64,000 nucleotides of DNA, from NCBI GenBank assembly GCA_027858855.1, contig JAQIBV010000004.1:1-64000 (forward strand). Direction: 5' to 3'. This document shows, one piece after another, positions 52,102-60,588 of the stretch; within the stretch, counting starts at the first letter, position 1; every line of letters begins with the position of its first letter. Origin of the DNA: Spirochaetota bacterium. GTDB taxonomy: Bacteria; Spirochaetota; UBA4802; JAFGJZ01. Below the pieces are notes generated by a model that saw only the letters and a list, made by a program, of their open reading frames with translations, did not search any database and had not been told where the DNA came from. The position numbers and the translations under genes are program-made.

Positions 52102-52491
52102 ATGAATAAATTTGTTCTGCCTATTATCATTGCGTGTGTTCTTCTTCCGTTGGGGTGTTCCAGCTTTATTAAAGACGATCAGGTCGCGTCTTTGAAAAAA
52201 AGGGAAGCATTTCTCTACGAGTTAAAAAAGAACATTGAGTACGAGAAAGAGACTGTTTTAGGGAAGGGAGATGCAGTTCGTATCTTTTTTATAACTTCTA
52301 AATCATATGTGAAGGTCTATGCCTATCCGCATGAAAAGGGATACCTTGCCTCTGAGCACTATCTGGTGCTCTATCTCTTCGAAGAGGATTTTGAGGATGA
52401 TCTATTTAATGAAGCTCAATTTTCAGAGGAGTTTGATAAGATAGTAATAAAAAAGCGTGCTTTAACACAGGATGAAAATATTATAAAATGA
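52102..52491 (+). CDS. Small lipoprotein of unknown function
   Basis: 129 residues. A signal peptide with lipobox LPLGC (Cys 19) is followed by a charged mature part: a Lys-rich stretch (VASLKKREAFLYELKKNIEYEKE), then predicted strands (AVRIFFITSKSYVKVYAYP, HYLVLYLFEE), and an acidic helix. I recognise no family. TCCGGAGTTTTT precedes the ATG, giving a good GGAG site. It lies 39 bases before the dapA start and may share its transcript, but nothing else connects it to lysine synthesis. Confidence 0.65.
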   Translation: MNKFVLPIIIACVLLPLGCSSFIKDDQVASLKKREAFLYELKKNIEYEKETVLGKGDAVRIFFITSKSYVKVYAYPHEKGYLASEHYLVLYLFEEDFEDDLFNEAQFSEEFDKIVIKKRALTQDENIIK

Positions 52492-52530
52492 TACTTGAGT
52501 AAAATAAAATCAGATAAACAAGGAGATTTC

Positions 52531-53409
52531 ATGTTTAAAGGAGTGTATACCGCATTAATCACCCCGTTTAAAAATGGATCGATCGATTATGACTCTCTCG
52601 ATGCGATTCTTGAAGAGCAGATAGCTGCCGGTGTGACCGGGGTTTTACCTATGGGGACGACCGGTGAGTCGCCTACAGTCACGCATGATGAGCATACCCG
52701 CATAATTAGCCATGTCGTGAAGAGTGTAAATGGACGGGTTAAGGTTCTGGCCGGAACAGGTTCGAACTCGACAGATGAAGCCGTTTCTTTGTCCCAACAG
52801 GCAGAAAAGTGCGGGGCTGATGCCGTTCTTGTTGTTAATCCCTACTATAATAAGCCCCCTCAGCGCTGTCTTGTTGATCACTTTGCAACAGTTGCCGATA
52901 ATGTCGGAGTTCCAGTGATGTTGTATAATATTCCGGGACGTACCGGTGTGAATTTCGAACCGGAATCGATGGAAGAGTTGTGTGAGCGTTCATCAAACAT
53001 TGTTGCCTTGAAAGAGGCTGCCGGCGATATTGGGCAGGTTATGCGAATTATTGAACTGCTTGGAGATCGTCTTACATTGATGATCGGTGATGATAACCTG
53101 ATACTACCGACTCTTGCTGTCGGTGGAACTGGTGTTGTTTCGGTGCTTTCTAATATTATTCCTGCTGATATAGTAAAAGTTGTTAGCCATTTTGCAAATG
53201 GGGATTATATTGCATCAAAGGAGCTCTTTTATAAAATTATGCCGTTATGCCGTCTCATGTTTGTAGAGACTAACCCAATACCGATTAAAGCAATAATGGC
53301 GGCAGCAGGCAAGTGCAGCCCGGAAATCCGTAAGCCTTTGCTCGCTCTTCCTGAAGAAGAGCTGTCCTGTCTTGTGAAAGCTTTTAAGGAATATGGTGTT
53401 AAGCTATGA
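52531..53409 (+). CDS. dapA: 4-hydroxy-tetrahydrodipicolinate synthase
   Basis: 292 residues from the ATG at 52531 with AAGGAG 7 bases upstream; the frame runs 12 codons further 5' without a site. It condenses pyruvate and aspartate semialdehyde, the first step of the lysine/diaminopimelate branch. Motifs are YTALITPF, GTTGESPTV, YYNKPPQ, YNIPGRTGVN (with the catalytic Tyr), and VALKEAAGD with the Schiff-base Lys. The stop overlaps the dapB start by four bases. Confidence 0.96.
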   Translation: MFKGVYTALITPFKNGSIDYDSLDAILEEQIAAGVTGVLPMGTTGESPTVTHDEHTRIISHVVKSVNGRVKVLAGTGSNSTDEAVSLSQQAEKCGADAVLVVNPYYNKPPQRCLVDHFATVADNVGVPVMLYNIPGRTGVNFEPESMEELCERSSNIVALKEAAGDIGQVMRIIELLGDRLTLMIGDDNLILPTLAVGGTGVVSVLSNIIPADIVKVVSHFANGDYIASKELFYKIMPLCRLMFVETNPIPIKAIMAAAGKCSPEIRKPLLALPEEELSCLVKAFKEYGVKL

Positions 53410-54206
53410 GTATTGTCGGGATTTGCGGAGTAGGCGGACGCATGGGGCATGCGATTGCCCGCTCTCTTGATGCAAAAGGGCATGCGATTGGAAACTCATT
53501 TGATATAGAGGCTTCACCTATTTTCGGTAAGGATCCGTCTTTGGTAATTGTTGATAAGAAGTCCACAGCTACCGTATCGGCAATTACGGTTTCACCTCTG
53601 TCATCAGTGGATTGTGTTATTGATTTTTCATCTCCTGTGGCGACAATGAAAATTCTTGAGGCTGCCGTAGAAAGCGGAACTCCATTGGTTATTGCAACAA
53701 CAGGAATTGATACGGCAATGGAAAAAAAGATTTCAGATGCAGCTAATCATATTCCGATTGTATACGCTACAAATATGTCGGTAGGTGTTAACCTGCTTTT
53801 CAAATTAACAGAGATGGCAGCCGGTGCATTAGGCGGTTCATATGATGCTGAGGTGTTCGAAGCTCACCATCGGCATAAGAAGGACTCTCCATCGGGAACA
53901 GCATCGACTCTGATTCGCTCGATACAGGAAGGCCATGAGGCATATCGTGATAACAAAGAGGCCTACCGTGATCGTGGCATAATCGGAGAACGCTCAGATG
54001 ATGAAATAGGGGTGCAAATACTTCGTGGTGGTGATATAGTCGGTGAACATACCGTCTTTTTCTGCGGTGATGGCGAACGAATAGAGATAACACATCGTGC
54101 TACAGATCGTCGCATTTTTGCCGACGGTGCGGTCAGGGCTGCAGAATTTGTGGTTAAGGCTGAACCCGGTCTTTACTCCATGTTTGATGTCCTGAATATA
54201 GGATAG
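53406..54206 (+). CDS. dapB: 4-hydroxy-tetrahydrodipicolinate reductase
   Basis: 266 residues. It reduces the DapA product with NAD(P)H. The N-terminal Rossmann loop GICGVGGRMGHAIA, the VIDFSSP segment, ATTGI, and the catalytic EAHHRHKKDSPSGTA loop are intact. The end MFDVLNIG is typical. It starts within the dapA stop and is followed after one base by a CBS-PAS-Fis regulator, so the three genes form one unit. A second half of the pathway is not in the window. Confidence 0.95.
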   Translation: MSIVGICGVGGRMGHAIARSLDAKGHAIGNSFDIEASPIFGKDPSLVIVDKKSTATVSAITVSPLSSVDCVIDFSSPVATMKILEAAVESGTPLVIATTGIDTAMEKKISDAANHIPIVYATNMSVGVNLLFKLTEMAAGALGGSYDAEVFEAHHRHKKDSPSGTASTLIRSIQEGHEAYRDNKEAYRDRGIIGERSDDEIGVQILRGGDIVGEHTVFFCGDGERIEITHRATDRRIFADGAVRAAEFVVKAEPGLYSMFDVLNIG

Positions 54207-54207
54207 T

Positions 54208-55182
54208 ATGATGAAAAAAGAGCACCGGCAGCAGCAAGAGGGTGACTATACGGGTGACGATGTACGAGAGTTGCTCGAATATGAGTCTAACCCCTTTGAT
54301 ACAACGAAAAAACGAGCCGCTGACATAATGCGAATTTTTTTTGAACGCGGAATTGTTCTTCTGCCGGTTGTCTCTCGTAATAATCACCTCTTTGGAATAA
54401 TTACCAAGCCGGCTCTAACGGCAGCAATGAGTGATATTGATAATTTTGATTCTGTAAAAATCGATGCCTTCATTATGAGGGTTGCTGTGAAAATGGATTT
54501 TGAACAGGTCGTATCTCTGGTTGCTAATGATAAACTCTTTCCGATCATCGATATTTTCGGTGAAGAGAAGGGGAGCTGGTCACGTATAGATCTTCTTGAG
54601 GCCTGCGATACGACCCGTTTGAAACGCGCTGAGGTTGAAAAGGAGGTGCGTCAGAATAAGGACGATGCTGCCCTCGAATGGATGATTTACCTGATCCTTG
54701 AGCATATTCCACGACCTCTTTATGCTATAAACCAGAATGGTGCCACTATTTTTTATAACGGTCTTTTTGAGCAGTTAGTCTGTGAAGCCTGGGACATCTT
54801 CGAGCCTGATGTACGACGTGTCGAAGCTTCGTTTGCCGATGTTTCTCAAAATGATTACTTTGAGGGTGCCGGTGGAGAGTACTGCTTCTATAATCGAGAA
54901 TTGGATCTCTATTATGAAAAAGTTCCTATGAAAAACGATGATTCATCAGTTGGCTACCTTATATACTGTTCGCGCGGGCTCAAAGAACATGCTGGTGATA
55001 TACGGAATCCTTCAGACCAAACCTTTGATGAACGTGTGGGTGAGTTTGAGCGAAAGTTGATAGTTGAAGCTCTCCATAATTCTGACAATAGCATCAACGA
55101 GACTGCAGATCTTTTGTCGGTTTCTAAAACTTTTTTACAGAAAAAGATGAAAAAAATGGGAATTAATGTCGAAAAAGTATAA
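54208..55182 (+). CDS. CBS - PAS - Fis-type helix-turn-helix regulator
   Basis: 324 residues. A pair of CBS-like segments (about 20-130; IMRIFFERGIVLLPVVSRNNHLFGIITKPAL, then VVSLVANDKLFPIIDIFGE) is followed by a PAS-like domain (about 150-255, RPLYAINQNGATIFYNGLFEQLV). The C-terminal Fis/NtrC-type helix-turn-helix is at about 283-322 (ERKLIVEALHNSDNSINETA, then DLLSVSKTFLQKKMKKMGI). The AAA+ sigma-54 activation domain is missing, so it is not an NtrC-type activator. CBS pairs often bind adenine nucleotides, which suggests energy sensing. It is coupled to dapB. Confidence 0.75.
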   Translation: MMKKEHRQQQEGDYTGDDVRELLEYESNPFDTTKKRAADIMRIFFERGIVLLPVVSRNNHLFGIITKPALTAAMSDIDNFDSVKIDAFIMRVAVKMDFEQVVSLVANDKLFPIIDIFGEEKGSWSRIDLLEACDTTRLKRAEVEKEVRQNKDDAALEWMIYLILEHIPRPLYAINQNGATIFYNGLFEQLVCEAWDIFEPDVRRVEASFADVSQNDYFEGAGGEYCFYNRELDLYYEKVPMKNDDSSVGYLIYCSRGLKEHAGDIRNPSDQTFDERVGEFERKLIVEALHNSDNSINETADLLSVSKTFLQKKMKKMGINVEKV

Positions 55183-55188
55183 AATATA

Positions 55189-55217
55189 TTGACAAGTTCG
55201 CGTCGTTTTTTTATAGA
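55189..55217 (+). promoter_or_regulatory. Near-consensus sigma-70 promoter for rho
   Basis: TTGACA at 55189-55194, a 17-bp spacer, and TATAGA at 55212-55217. It lies 116 bases before the rho start and just after the regulator gene, so rho-rpmE can be transcribed on its own. It is the best-formed promoter in the window. Confidence 0.75.
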
Positions 55218-55332
55218 AGTTTTAACCAGTCCCAAACACCACTAAGATTAAAATGCATTACCAAACATTCCGGAATATTCGAGCCGTTCAATAATTGATG
55301 TATATCGGAAAAATCATGATAAAGGTATATTG

Positions 55333-56727
55333 ATGGATAATGAAATAAAGAGCGAGGAAACTCTTTCTTCTGAACAGAAGACTATTGAAAGTTCCGTGCA
55401 AAACGAGAAAGAACCCCGAGTTGAAAAGCCTCGCCCAGTTGCAAAACGCAAAAACGCACGAATGCCGGTACCTGAGAATCTTGATTTGGCTGAACTGAAG
55501 CTAAAGACAATAACAAATCTTGTTACTATTGCCAAAGATATGGGGCTTGACGGAATATCAGGTTTAAAAAAACAGGATCTTATATTTCAGATTCTAAAAG
55601 GCCAGACTGAGAGAAATGGGAATATCTTTGCCACAGGTGTTCTTGAGGTTCTGCCCGATGGTTATGGATTTCTCCGTTCTTCTAACTATAACTATCTTCC
55701 CGGTCCAGATGATATTTATGTGTCACCTTCACAGATTAGACTTTTTGCCCTAAAAACTGGGGATACAGTTGCCGGCCAGATTCGTCCTCCGAAGGATAAC
55801 GAACGCTTTTTTGCACTTCTCCGTGTAGAGGCGGTTAACTTTGAGAATCCGGAGAATCTGACCCGTCGAATTTTGTTTGATAATCTGACTCCGTTGCATC
55901 CTGATGAGCGTCTTAATCTTGAGACCGAATCTGATGAGATCGATATGCGGATTGTTAATATAATGACTCCTATCGGCAAGGGGCAGCGTGGTCTTATTGT
56001 AGCGCCTCCAAGAACCGGTAAAACTGTTCTTTTACAGAAGCTTGCGAATGCAATTGCAATAAATCATCCTGAAGTTGTTCTGATAGTACTTCTTATTGAC
56101 GAACGTCCTGAAGAGGTGACAGATATGCAGCGTTCCGTTAAGGGTGAGGTTGTATCTTCTACCTTTGATGAGCCAGCACAGCGTCACGTACAGGTTGCAG
56201 AGATGGTTATTGAGAAGGCTAAACGTCTTGTAGAGCATAAAAATGATGTTGTTATTCTGCTTGATTCAATCACTCGTCTTGCACGGGCATATAATCAGGT
56301 TGTTCCGACTTCGGGGAAAATTCTCTCCGGTGGTGTCGATTCGAATGCATTGCATCGCCCTAAGCGTTTTTTTGGAGCTGCACGTAATATTGAACAGGGT
56401 GGTAGTCTGACAATTCTTGCTACTGCGCTTGTTGAGACTGGAAGTCGAATGGATGAGGTTATCTTCGAAGAGTTTAAGGGTACTGGTAATTCTGAGATGC
56501 ACCTTGACCGTAAATTGGCCGAACGCCGTATTTATCCAGCTATGGATGTCAATAAGGCTGGTACTCGGCGAGAAGAGTTGCTTCTTGAAGAGGATGAATT
56601 GCAAAAACTTTGGGTTCTGAGGAAGTTTATTTCTACAATGAGCTCGGGTGAAGTCATAGAATTACTGGTTGACAAGATGAAAGTCACCAGAAACAATAGA
56701 GCTTTTTTCAAAGCTATGAATGGGTAA
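55333..56727 (+). CDS. rho: Transcription termination factor Rho
   Basis: 464 residues from the ATG at 55333 (a TTG one codon earlier is less likely). A charged, Lys/Glu/Arg-rich N-terminal extension (about 1-45) precedes the Rho_N helices (about 48-90) and the cold-shock-type RNA-binding domain (about 95-170; [28 protein letters not shown]). The RecA-like motor has P-loop APPRTGKT at about 222-229, the Walker B region [15 protein letters not shown], and the Q/R loops. As an RNA-dependent ATPase it ends untranslated transcripts. It is followed after 10 bases by rpmE. Confidence 0.97.
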   Translation: MDNEIKSEETLSSEQKTIESSVQNEKEPRVEKPRPVAKRKNARMPVPENLDLAELKLKTITNLVTIAKDMGLDGISGLKKQDLIFQILKGQTERNGNIFATGVLEVLPDGYGFLRSSNYNYLPGPDDIYVSPSQIRLFALKTGDTVAGQIRPPKDNERFFALLRVEAVNFENPENLTRRILFDNLTPLHPDERLNLETESDEIDMRIVNIMTPIGKGQRGLIVAPPRTGKTVLLQKLANAIAINHPEVVLIVLLIDERPEEVTDMQRSVKGEVVSSTFDEPAQRHVQVAEMVIEKAKRLVEHKNDVVILLDSITRLARAYNQVVPTSGKILSGGVDSNALHRPKRFFGAARNIEQGGSLTILATALVETGSRMDEVIFEEFKGTGNSEMHLDRKLAERRIYPAMDVNKAGTRREELLLEEDELQKLWVLRKFISTMSSGEVIELLVDKMKVTRNNRAFFKAMNG

Positions 56728-56737
56728 AGGAGTTATT

Positions 56738-56938
56738 ATGAGACCAGATATACACCCTGTATACGAGGAAACTACAATAAAGTGCGCATGTGGATTCGAA
56801 GTTAAGTCCCGTTCCACTAAGAAAGATGTGCATGTCGAGATCTGCTCTGCATGTCATCCTTTTTATACTAAAGAGCAGCGCCTTGTTACTACAACCGGTC
56901 GTGTTGAGAAGTTTAAGCAAAAGTACAAGCTTAAGTAA
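56738..56938 (+). CDS. rpmE: 50S ribosomal protein L31 (zinc-binding form)
   Basis: 66 residues from the ATG at 56738, with AAAGGAG 6 bases upstream. MRPDIHPVYEE and the end HPFYTKEQRLVTTTGRVEKF are the L31 signature. Four cysteines (CACG and CSAC) make it the zinc-containing C+ form; the zinc-free paralogue is used under zinc starvation in other bacteria. It is co-transcribed with rho, a pairing seen in several phyla, and closed by a clear terminator. Confidence 0.96.
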   Translation: MRPDIHPVYEETTIKCACGFEVKSRSTKKDVHVEICSACHPFYTKEQRLVTTTGRVEKFKQKYKLK

Positions 56939-57015
56939 TCGATTTCGAAGGTTATGTAGGGTTCGGAAATTACGGAATTTCGAACTGTTTTTCTTATGTT
57001 TGCCAAAAAAATTGT

Positions 57016-57059
57016 AAAAACCGGAAAAGGTGCTAAGAATAACCCTTTCCGGTTTTTTT
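57016..57059 (+). terminator. Intrinsic terminator of rho-rpmE
   Basis: Arms AACCGGAAAAGG and CCCTTTCCGGTT enclose a 12-nt loop (one bulge) and run into seven consecutive T at 57053-57059. This is the most canonical terminator in the window. Confidence 0.88.
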
Positions 57060-57426
57060 GTGTGTAAAATATTCTCTATAAGCCAAGCATGACCCCCGTA
57101 ATTTTGCACATATGTGTAAAAAATACACATAAAAATAGCTAAAAAGCATATAACGACTACTATTAGACCTTAATTAAAGTCCGAACGGGCTTGTCTGATC
57201 CTGATTCTTCGACATAATCCCCTTTAAAACGACAAATTTATAAAAAATCCTGATAAAAACAGCTCATCTACCTCATTTCCTGCAAATGGCACAGTATCTG
57301 CTTTAAAAGGTTATGGTCATTTCAAAAAACAAAGAAACAGATTTTTATGGATTTCTAAATACCTAGCTTTCCAATTGCCCTACAAATATCGCGTGGGAAT
57401 TCACACCTGTTTTGAGAGGGGAGTAT
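57060..57426. other. 367-bp leader region of the sigma factor gene
   Basis: No coding frame. A -24/-12-like sequence at 57287-57302 is listed separately. The region before it is AT-rich, without a clear TTGACA/TATAAT pair. Confidence 0.55.
57287..57302 (+). promoter_or_regulatory. Possible sigma-54 (-24/-12) promoter
   Basis: TGGCACAGTATCTGCT has the GG and GC dinucleotides exactly 10 bases apart and the TGGCAC and TGCT half-sites of the sigma-54 consensus. The consensus T before TGC is C here. It lies 125 bases before the sigma factor ATG. A match of this quality is expected about once by chance in a window this size, so position is the main support. Confidence 0.4.
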
Positions 57427-58206
57427 ATGAGTGCAATAGTTGCCGTGAATAGAGGAGCAGTACAACATAATCAGTTAAATGTATCAGGTGGATCTGTTCC
57501 TGACGATTTTGCAGTGGCATATAAGGGGTTGGTGAGCAGCATTGCAAAAAATTATGCCAGTTATCAATGTCCGTTTGAAGATCTGGTGCAAGAAGGCTTT
57601 ATTGGCCTCATCCGTGCGTTTGAAAAATTCGATCCATCTTTGGGGTGTAAATATACCACCTATGCTACCTATTGGATAAAACACTATATCACTCGCTACA
57701 TCGCTAAACATGGACGTGTTGTCAGGCTTCCCATTAAAAAAAGTGAGTTGTACCGAAAAATTAGTAAGGTACGTGACTATCTTTCTCACGAAATGGGCGA
57801 GACTCCAACACTTGAACAGATCGCTGCATATGCCGAGGTTCAGATAGACGATGTAAAAAGGATCCTTGATATCTTTCAGCCGGAACTCTCTTTTGAGACA
57901 CCGTTTCGGGATTCAACATCAGATCGTTATGAAATAGTTGAAGATGAGGTCAACGATGGTCCTGAACACTCCTACTTTAATGAGGAGTTGAAACGGGAAT
58001 TGAAACATGCTCTTGATCAGCTGATGGATAAAGAGCGGCAGATTATTTCTATGCGTTTCGGTCTTGAGACCGGTACAGCCGTTACACTGAAAGATGTTGC
58101 TGATAAGTATGAAATATCATCTGAAACAGTAAGACAGATAGAGAAGCGTGCACTGATAAAAATACGAACAAGGTTCGCATATCTGAAAGACTATCTATAT
58201 GCATAA
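57427..58206 (+). CDS. Sigma-70-family factor, RpoS-like (group 2/3)
   Basis: 259 residues from the ATG at 57427 with GAGGGGAG 4 bases upstream. Region 2 is EDLVQEGFIGLIRAFEKFD, then YTTYATYWIKHYITRYIAKH, with the -10-recognition helix. Region 3 is GETPTLEQIAAYAEV. Region 4.2, the -35 helix-turn-helix, is LKDVADKYEISSETVRQIEK. Region 1.1 is absent, so it is not the housekeeping RpoD. It resembles RpoS/RpoD-like alternative factors more than FliA or the ECF group. A single-gene unit with a possible sigma-54 promoter. Confidence 0.88.
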   Translation: MSAIVAVNRGAVQHNQLNVSGGSVPDDFAVAYKGLVSSIAKNYASYQCPFEDLVQEGFIGLIRAFEKFDPSLGCKYTTYATYWIKHYITRYIAKHGRVVRLPIKKSELYRKISKVRDYLSHEMGETPTLEQIAAYAEVQIDDVKRILDIFQPELSFETPFRDSTSDRYEIVEDEVNDGPEHSYFNEELKRELKHALDQLMDKERQIISMRFGLETGTAVTLKDVADKYEISSETVRQIEKRALIKIRTRFAYLKDYLYA

Positions 58207-58245
58207 TTGATATTTTTAAACATATTTTTAAGATCATAAATTTGC

Positions 58246-59172
58246 TTAATTAAATTTAGCGTGTGCTATTAATGAGTCCAGATTTGGTTGGAGTGTGTTT
58301 CCGGTTTTCTTTCCCCTGATCGGACGCGCTCCAAACATTTCGAATAGATCACTGTTTCCTGAAGCCTCGTCGGGGTATTTTGAGTATTCGGTTGTATAAA
58401 GAGGTATTTCACACTTTGTAATATGCTTCGCAGTCGGTTCGAGTACATCATCGTTTTTTTTCATCTCTACAATATAGACAGCTTCTGATATTTCTGACAT
58501 AAGTTCATTACGATATATCGCATTATGTTTGCTTATCTCGGCATGGGGAAAAAATGGCGATGCAATAACGCTCTTGTCAGGATCGAATACCTCTTTTAAC
58601 CGGTCGGACATGTTAAAAGTTAAAAGGCCACATGGAATAAATGCGGTAATTGATCCGCGCGCTTCCAGAACGCCTGTTGCAAATAGTGCGCCAGCACCAC
58701 GGTTTAACCCAGTCCCCGCGATGATATTATGCTCCACCATTATTCTTCCGGAATTATAACAGATGGTATCTGCCGTAGTGCTTATTTGAGATCCTCCCAG
58801 TAGTGTAATAGTGGGTTTTTTCAAAACGTTTTTGTTGCCAAAACAGTAGAGAATGGGGGGGGATGCAACTGCGTTTCCGTGTTTAAGTTGATCTGGGTAG
58901 GAATCTTCAAAAAAGAGAACAGGTTCAATACCCGCATCCAGAACTGCATGATAAACCTCTTCAGTGCTATCCAGTAGTTCACGTCCTTTCTGTATGCCTT
59001 GTACAATTTTTTTTGAAAAACTGAATTCCGCCTCGATTTCCTGTTCGTTAAGTTCCATTATATCCTGTATGGAAAGACCAGTCGAAAGAAGCGACTCATA
59101 GATCTCTCGGAGAGCCGTAATACCAATGCCCGGAGCTTCGTTAAGGGCTATCCAATAGCTATATTTTTTCAT
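58246..59172 (-). CDS. Divergent DprA/Smf-like DNA-processing protein
   Basis: 308 residues from the ATG at 59172, chosen for the CGAGG site 5 bases upstream; longer in-frame starts begin in a basic stretch without a site. An N-terminal SAM-like helical part (about 1-95, WIALNEAPGIGITALREIYE) precedes a Rossmann domain (about 100-290). The domain keeps LLGGSQIST (TIVGSR position), GTGLNRGAGALFATG (SGGARGID position), and AIYRNELMSEISEAVYIVEM (RNRIIAGLS position). These motifs are recognisable but degenerate. DprA loads RecA on incoming single-stranded DNA, but binding may be altered here. Confidence 0.72.
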   Translation of the reverse strand: MKKYSYWIALNEAPGIGITALREIYESLLSTGLSIQDIMELNEQEIEAEFSFSKKIVQGIQKGRELLDSTEEVYHAVLDAGIEPVLFFEDSYPDQLKHGNAVASPPILYCFGNKNVLKKPTITLLGGSQISTTADTICYNSGRIMVEHNIIAGTGLNRGAGALFATGVLEARGSITAFIPCGLLTFNMSDRLKEVFDPDKSVIASPFFPHAEISKHNAIYRNELMSEISEAVYIVEMKKNDDVLEPTAKHITKCEIPLYTTEYSKYPDEASGNSDLFEMFGARPIRGKKTGNTLQPNLDSLIAHAKFN

Positions 59173-59652
59173 TAAACCTCGATTGTTATTATTCAAAGTG
59201 ACTTTTAAAAGCCATCGTTTAAAAGCCATCGTTAAATATAGGCGTTTGCTTAAAACTTGATCAAGCAAGGAGAGCATCTGGCAAACGACTTCTAAACTAA
59301 AATTAAAAAAGAAAATTAGTACAATTAACGAAAAAATATATAATTATGTCAAACAGCTCACGCTTTTAAGCCTAAAAAATTTAACTTGAAAAATAAGTAT
59401 CGAAAAATAAGGGTTGCTGAATTGTAACAATGCTTGTCATGAATGCTCAGATCTGTTAATTATAGGTGCGACATAACTGGGTCTCCTGTTATGTCGATAA
59501 ATTCCATACATTAGCTTGTTTAAAAACCGGATGACACAGATAAAGTCATTTGTATCTGCATTTGTACGACGGCCGGATAAGGGCTGTATTGTGTCAATGC
59601 TGTTCAAGCAAAAGTGTGTCTGAATGTTTCAAATATTATTGGGGGAAGGTAG
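59173..59652. other. 480-bp divergent region with structured leader
   Basis: No coding frame. A 9-bp hairpin CGACATAAC (59469-59477) with GTTATGTCG (59488-59496) and the nested structure at 59514-59609, listed separately, lie before the ABC operon. The dprA-like promoter must also be here. Confidence 0.55.
59514..59609 (+). ncRNA. Candidate structured leader of the GldA-type operon
   Basis: Nested pairings close a multi-branch structure: GCTTG (59514-59518) with CAAGC (59605-59609), and TGACACA (59532-59538) with TGTGTCA (59590-59596). Inside are CAGATA (59537-59542) with TATCTG (59553-59558) and CGGCC with GGCTG (about 59570-59585). It ends 44 bases before the ATG. No known riboswitch consensus is recognised. 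Confidence 0.35.
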
Positions 59653-60588
59653 ATGATAGAAGTAAAGAACCTCTCCAGGTATTATGGTGATTTTTGTGCT
59701 GTAAACAATGTTTCGTTTACAATTAACAGAGGTGAAATCACCGGTTTACTTGGACCAAACGGAGCCGGTAAAACTTCGATAATGCGAATGATTACCGGTT
59801 ATTTAAAAGCAACACAAGGAGATATTCTGGTTGATGATATAGATGTCTCTAAAGACCCGATTGCGGTAAAAAAGCTGATCGGATATCTTCCGGAGTCAGC
59901 TCCGTTATATGGCGACATGATTGTTTATGATTATCTGGTTTATGCCGCAGAAATTCATGATGTCAAGGATCCAGAACGAATTGTGGAAACTGCAGGTTTA
60001 TGTGGTTTAATCCCGGTAATGCATAAGACTATTGATGAACTTTCGAAAGGGTTTCGCCAGCGTGTTGGTCTTGCACATGCCATGATTCACAACCCCGAAA
60101 TCCTTATACTGGATGAACCGACAAATGGTCTTGATCCGAATCAGATTACTGAAATTAGAAATCTAATCAAAGAGATTGGCAAGGAAAAGACTGTTATTCT
60201 GTCGACTCACATTTTGCCCGAGGTAGAGGCTACATGTGACCGAGTCATTATTATTAACGCGGGCGAAATTGTGGCAGATGATACAACTGAGAATATTCAG
60301 TCTGCTACCGAAAACACCCTGTCGGTTAAAGTTTCCCTAACTGGTGCAGCGCTTGAGGAAGTATGTGACACCTTGAAAGAAATTAACGGCGTACTTTCTA
60401 TCAGAGACTCTTTTGATAAAGATGGACTTGTTTCCGTTGTGCTCGAGACAGTCAGTTCCCGCGATCTTCGACCAGAAGTTTTTAAGAAAGCAGTAGAGAA
60501 GGGGTGGATCATCTATGATCTGGGTCGAGACCAGGACAGCCTTGAAAAGGTGTTCAGAAATCTGACTCTTGGGGGTTCCAATGAATAA
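59653..60588 (+). CDS. ABC transporter ATP-binding protein, GldA/CcmA type
   Basis: 311 residues. Walker A GPNGAGKTS at about 37-45, Q-loop near IGYLPESAPLY, signature LSKGFRQR at about 134-141, Walker B LILDEPTNGLDP at about 155-166, and the H-loop STHILPEVE. A C-terminal extension of about 80 residues is typical of the ABC-2 subfamily of ATPases. GGGGGAAGG lies 6 bases before the ATG. The downstream genes are a GldF-type permease, a GldG-type protein and a DUF4340 protein, the standard neighbourhood of gliding-motility-type ABC systems that also occur in non-gliding bacteria. Confidence 0.9.
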   Translation: MIEVKNLSRYYGDFCAVNNVSFTINRGEITGLLGPNGAGKTSIMRMITGYLKATQGDILVDDIDVSKDPIAVKKLIGYLPESAPLYGDMIVYDYLVYAAEIHDVKDPERIVETAGLCGLIPVMHKTIDELSKGFRQRVGLAHAMIHNPEILILDEPTNGLDPNQITEIRNLIKEIGKEKTVILSTHILPEVEATCDRVIIINAGEIVADDTTENIQSATENTLSVKVSLTGAALEEVCDTLKEINGVLSIRDSFDKDGLVSVVLETVSSRDLRPEVFKKAVEKGWIIYDLGRDQDSLEKVFRNLTLGGSNE

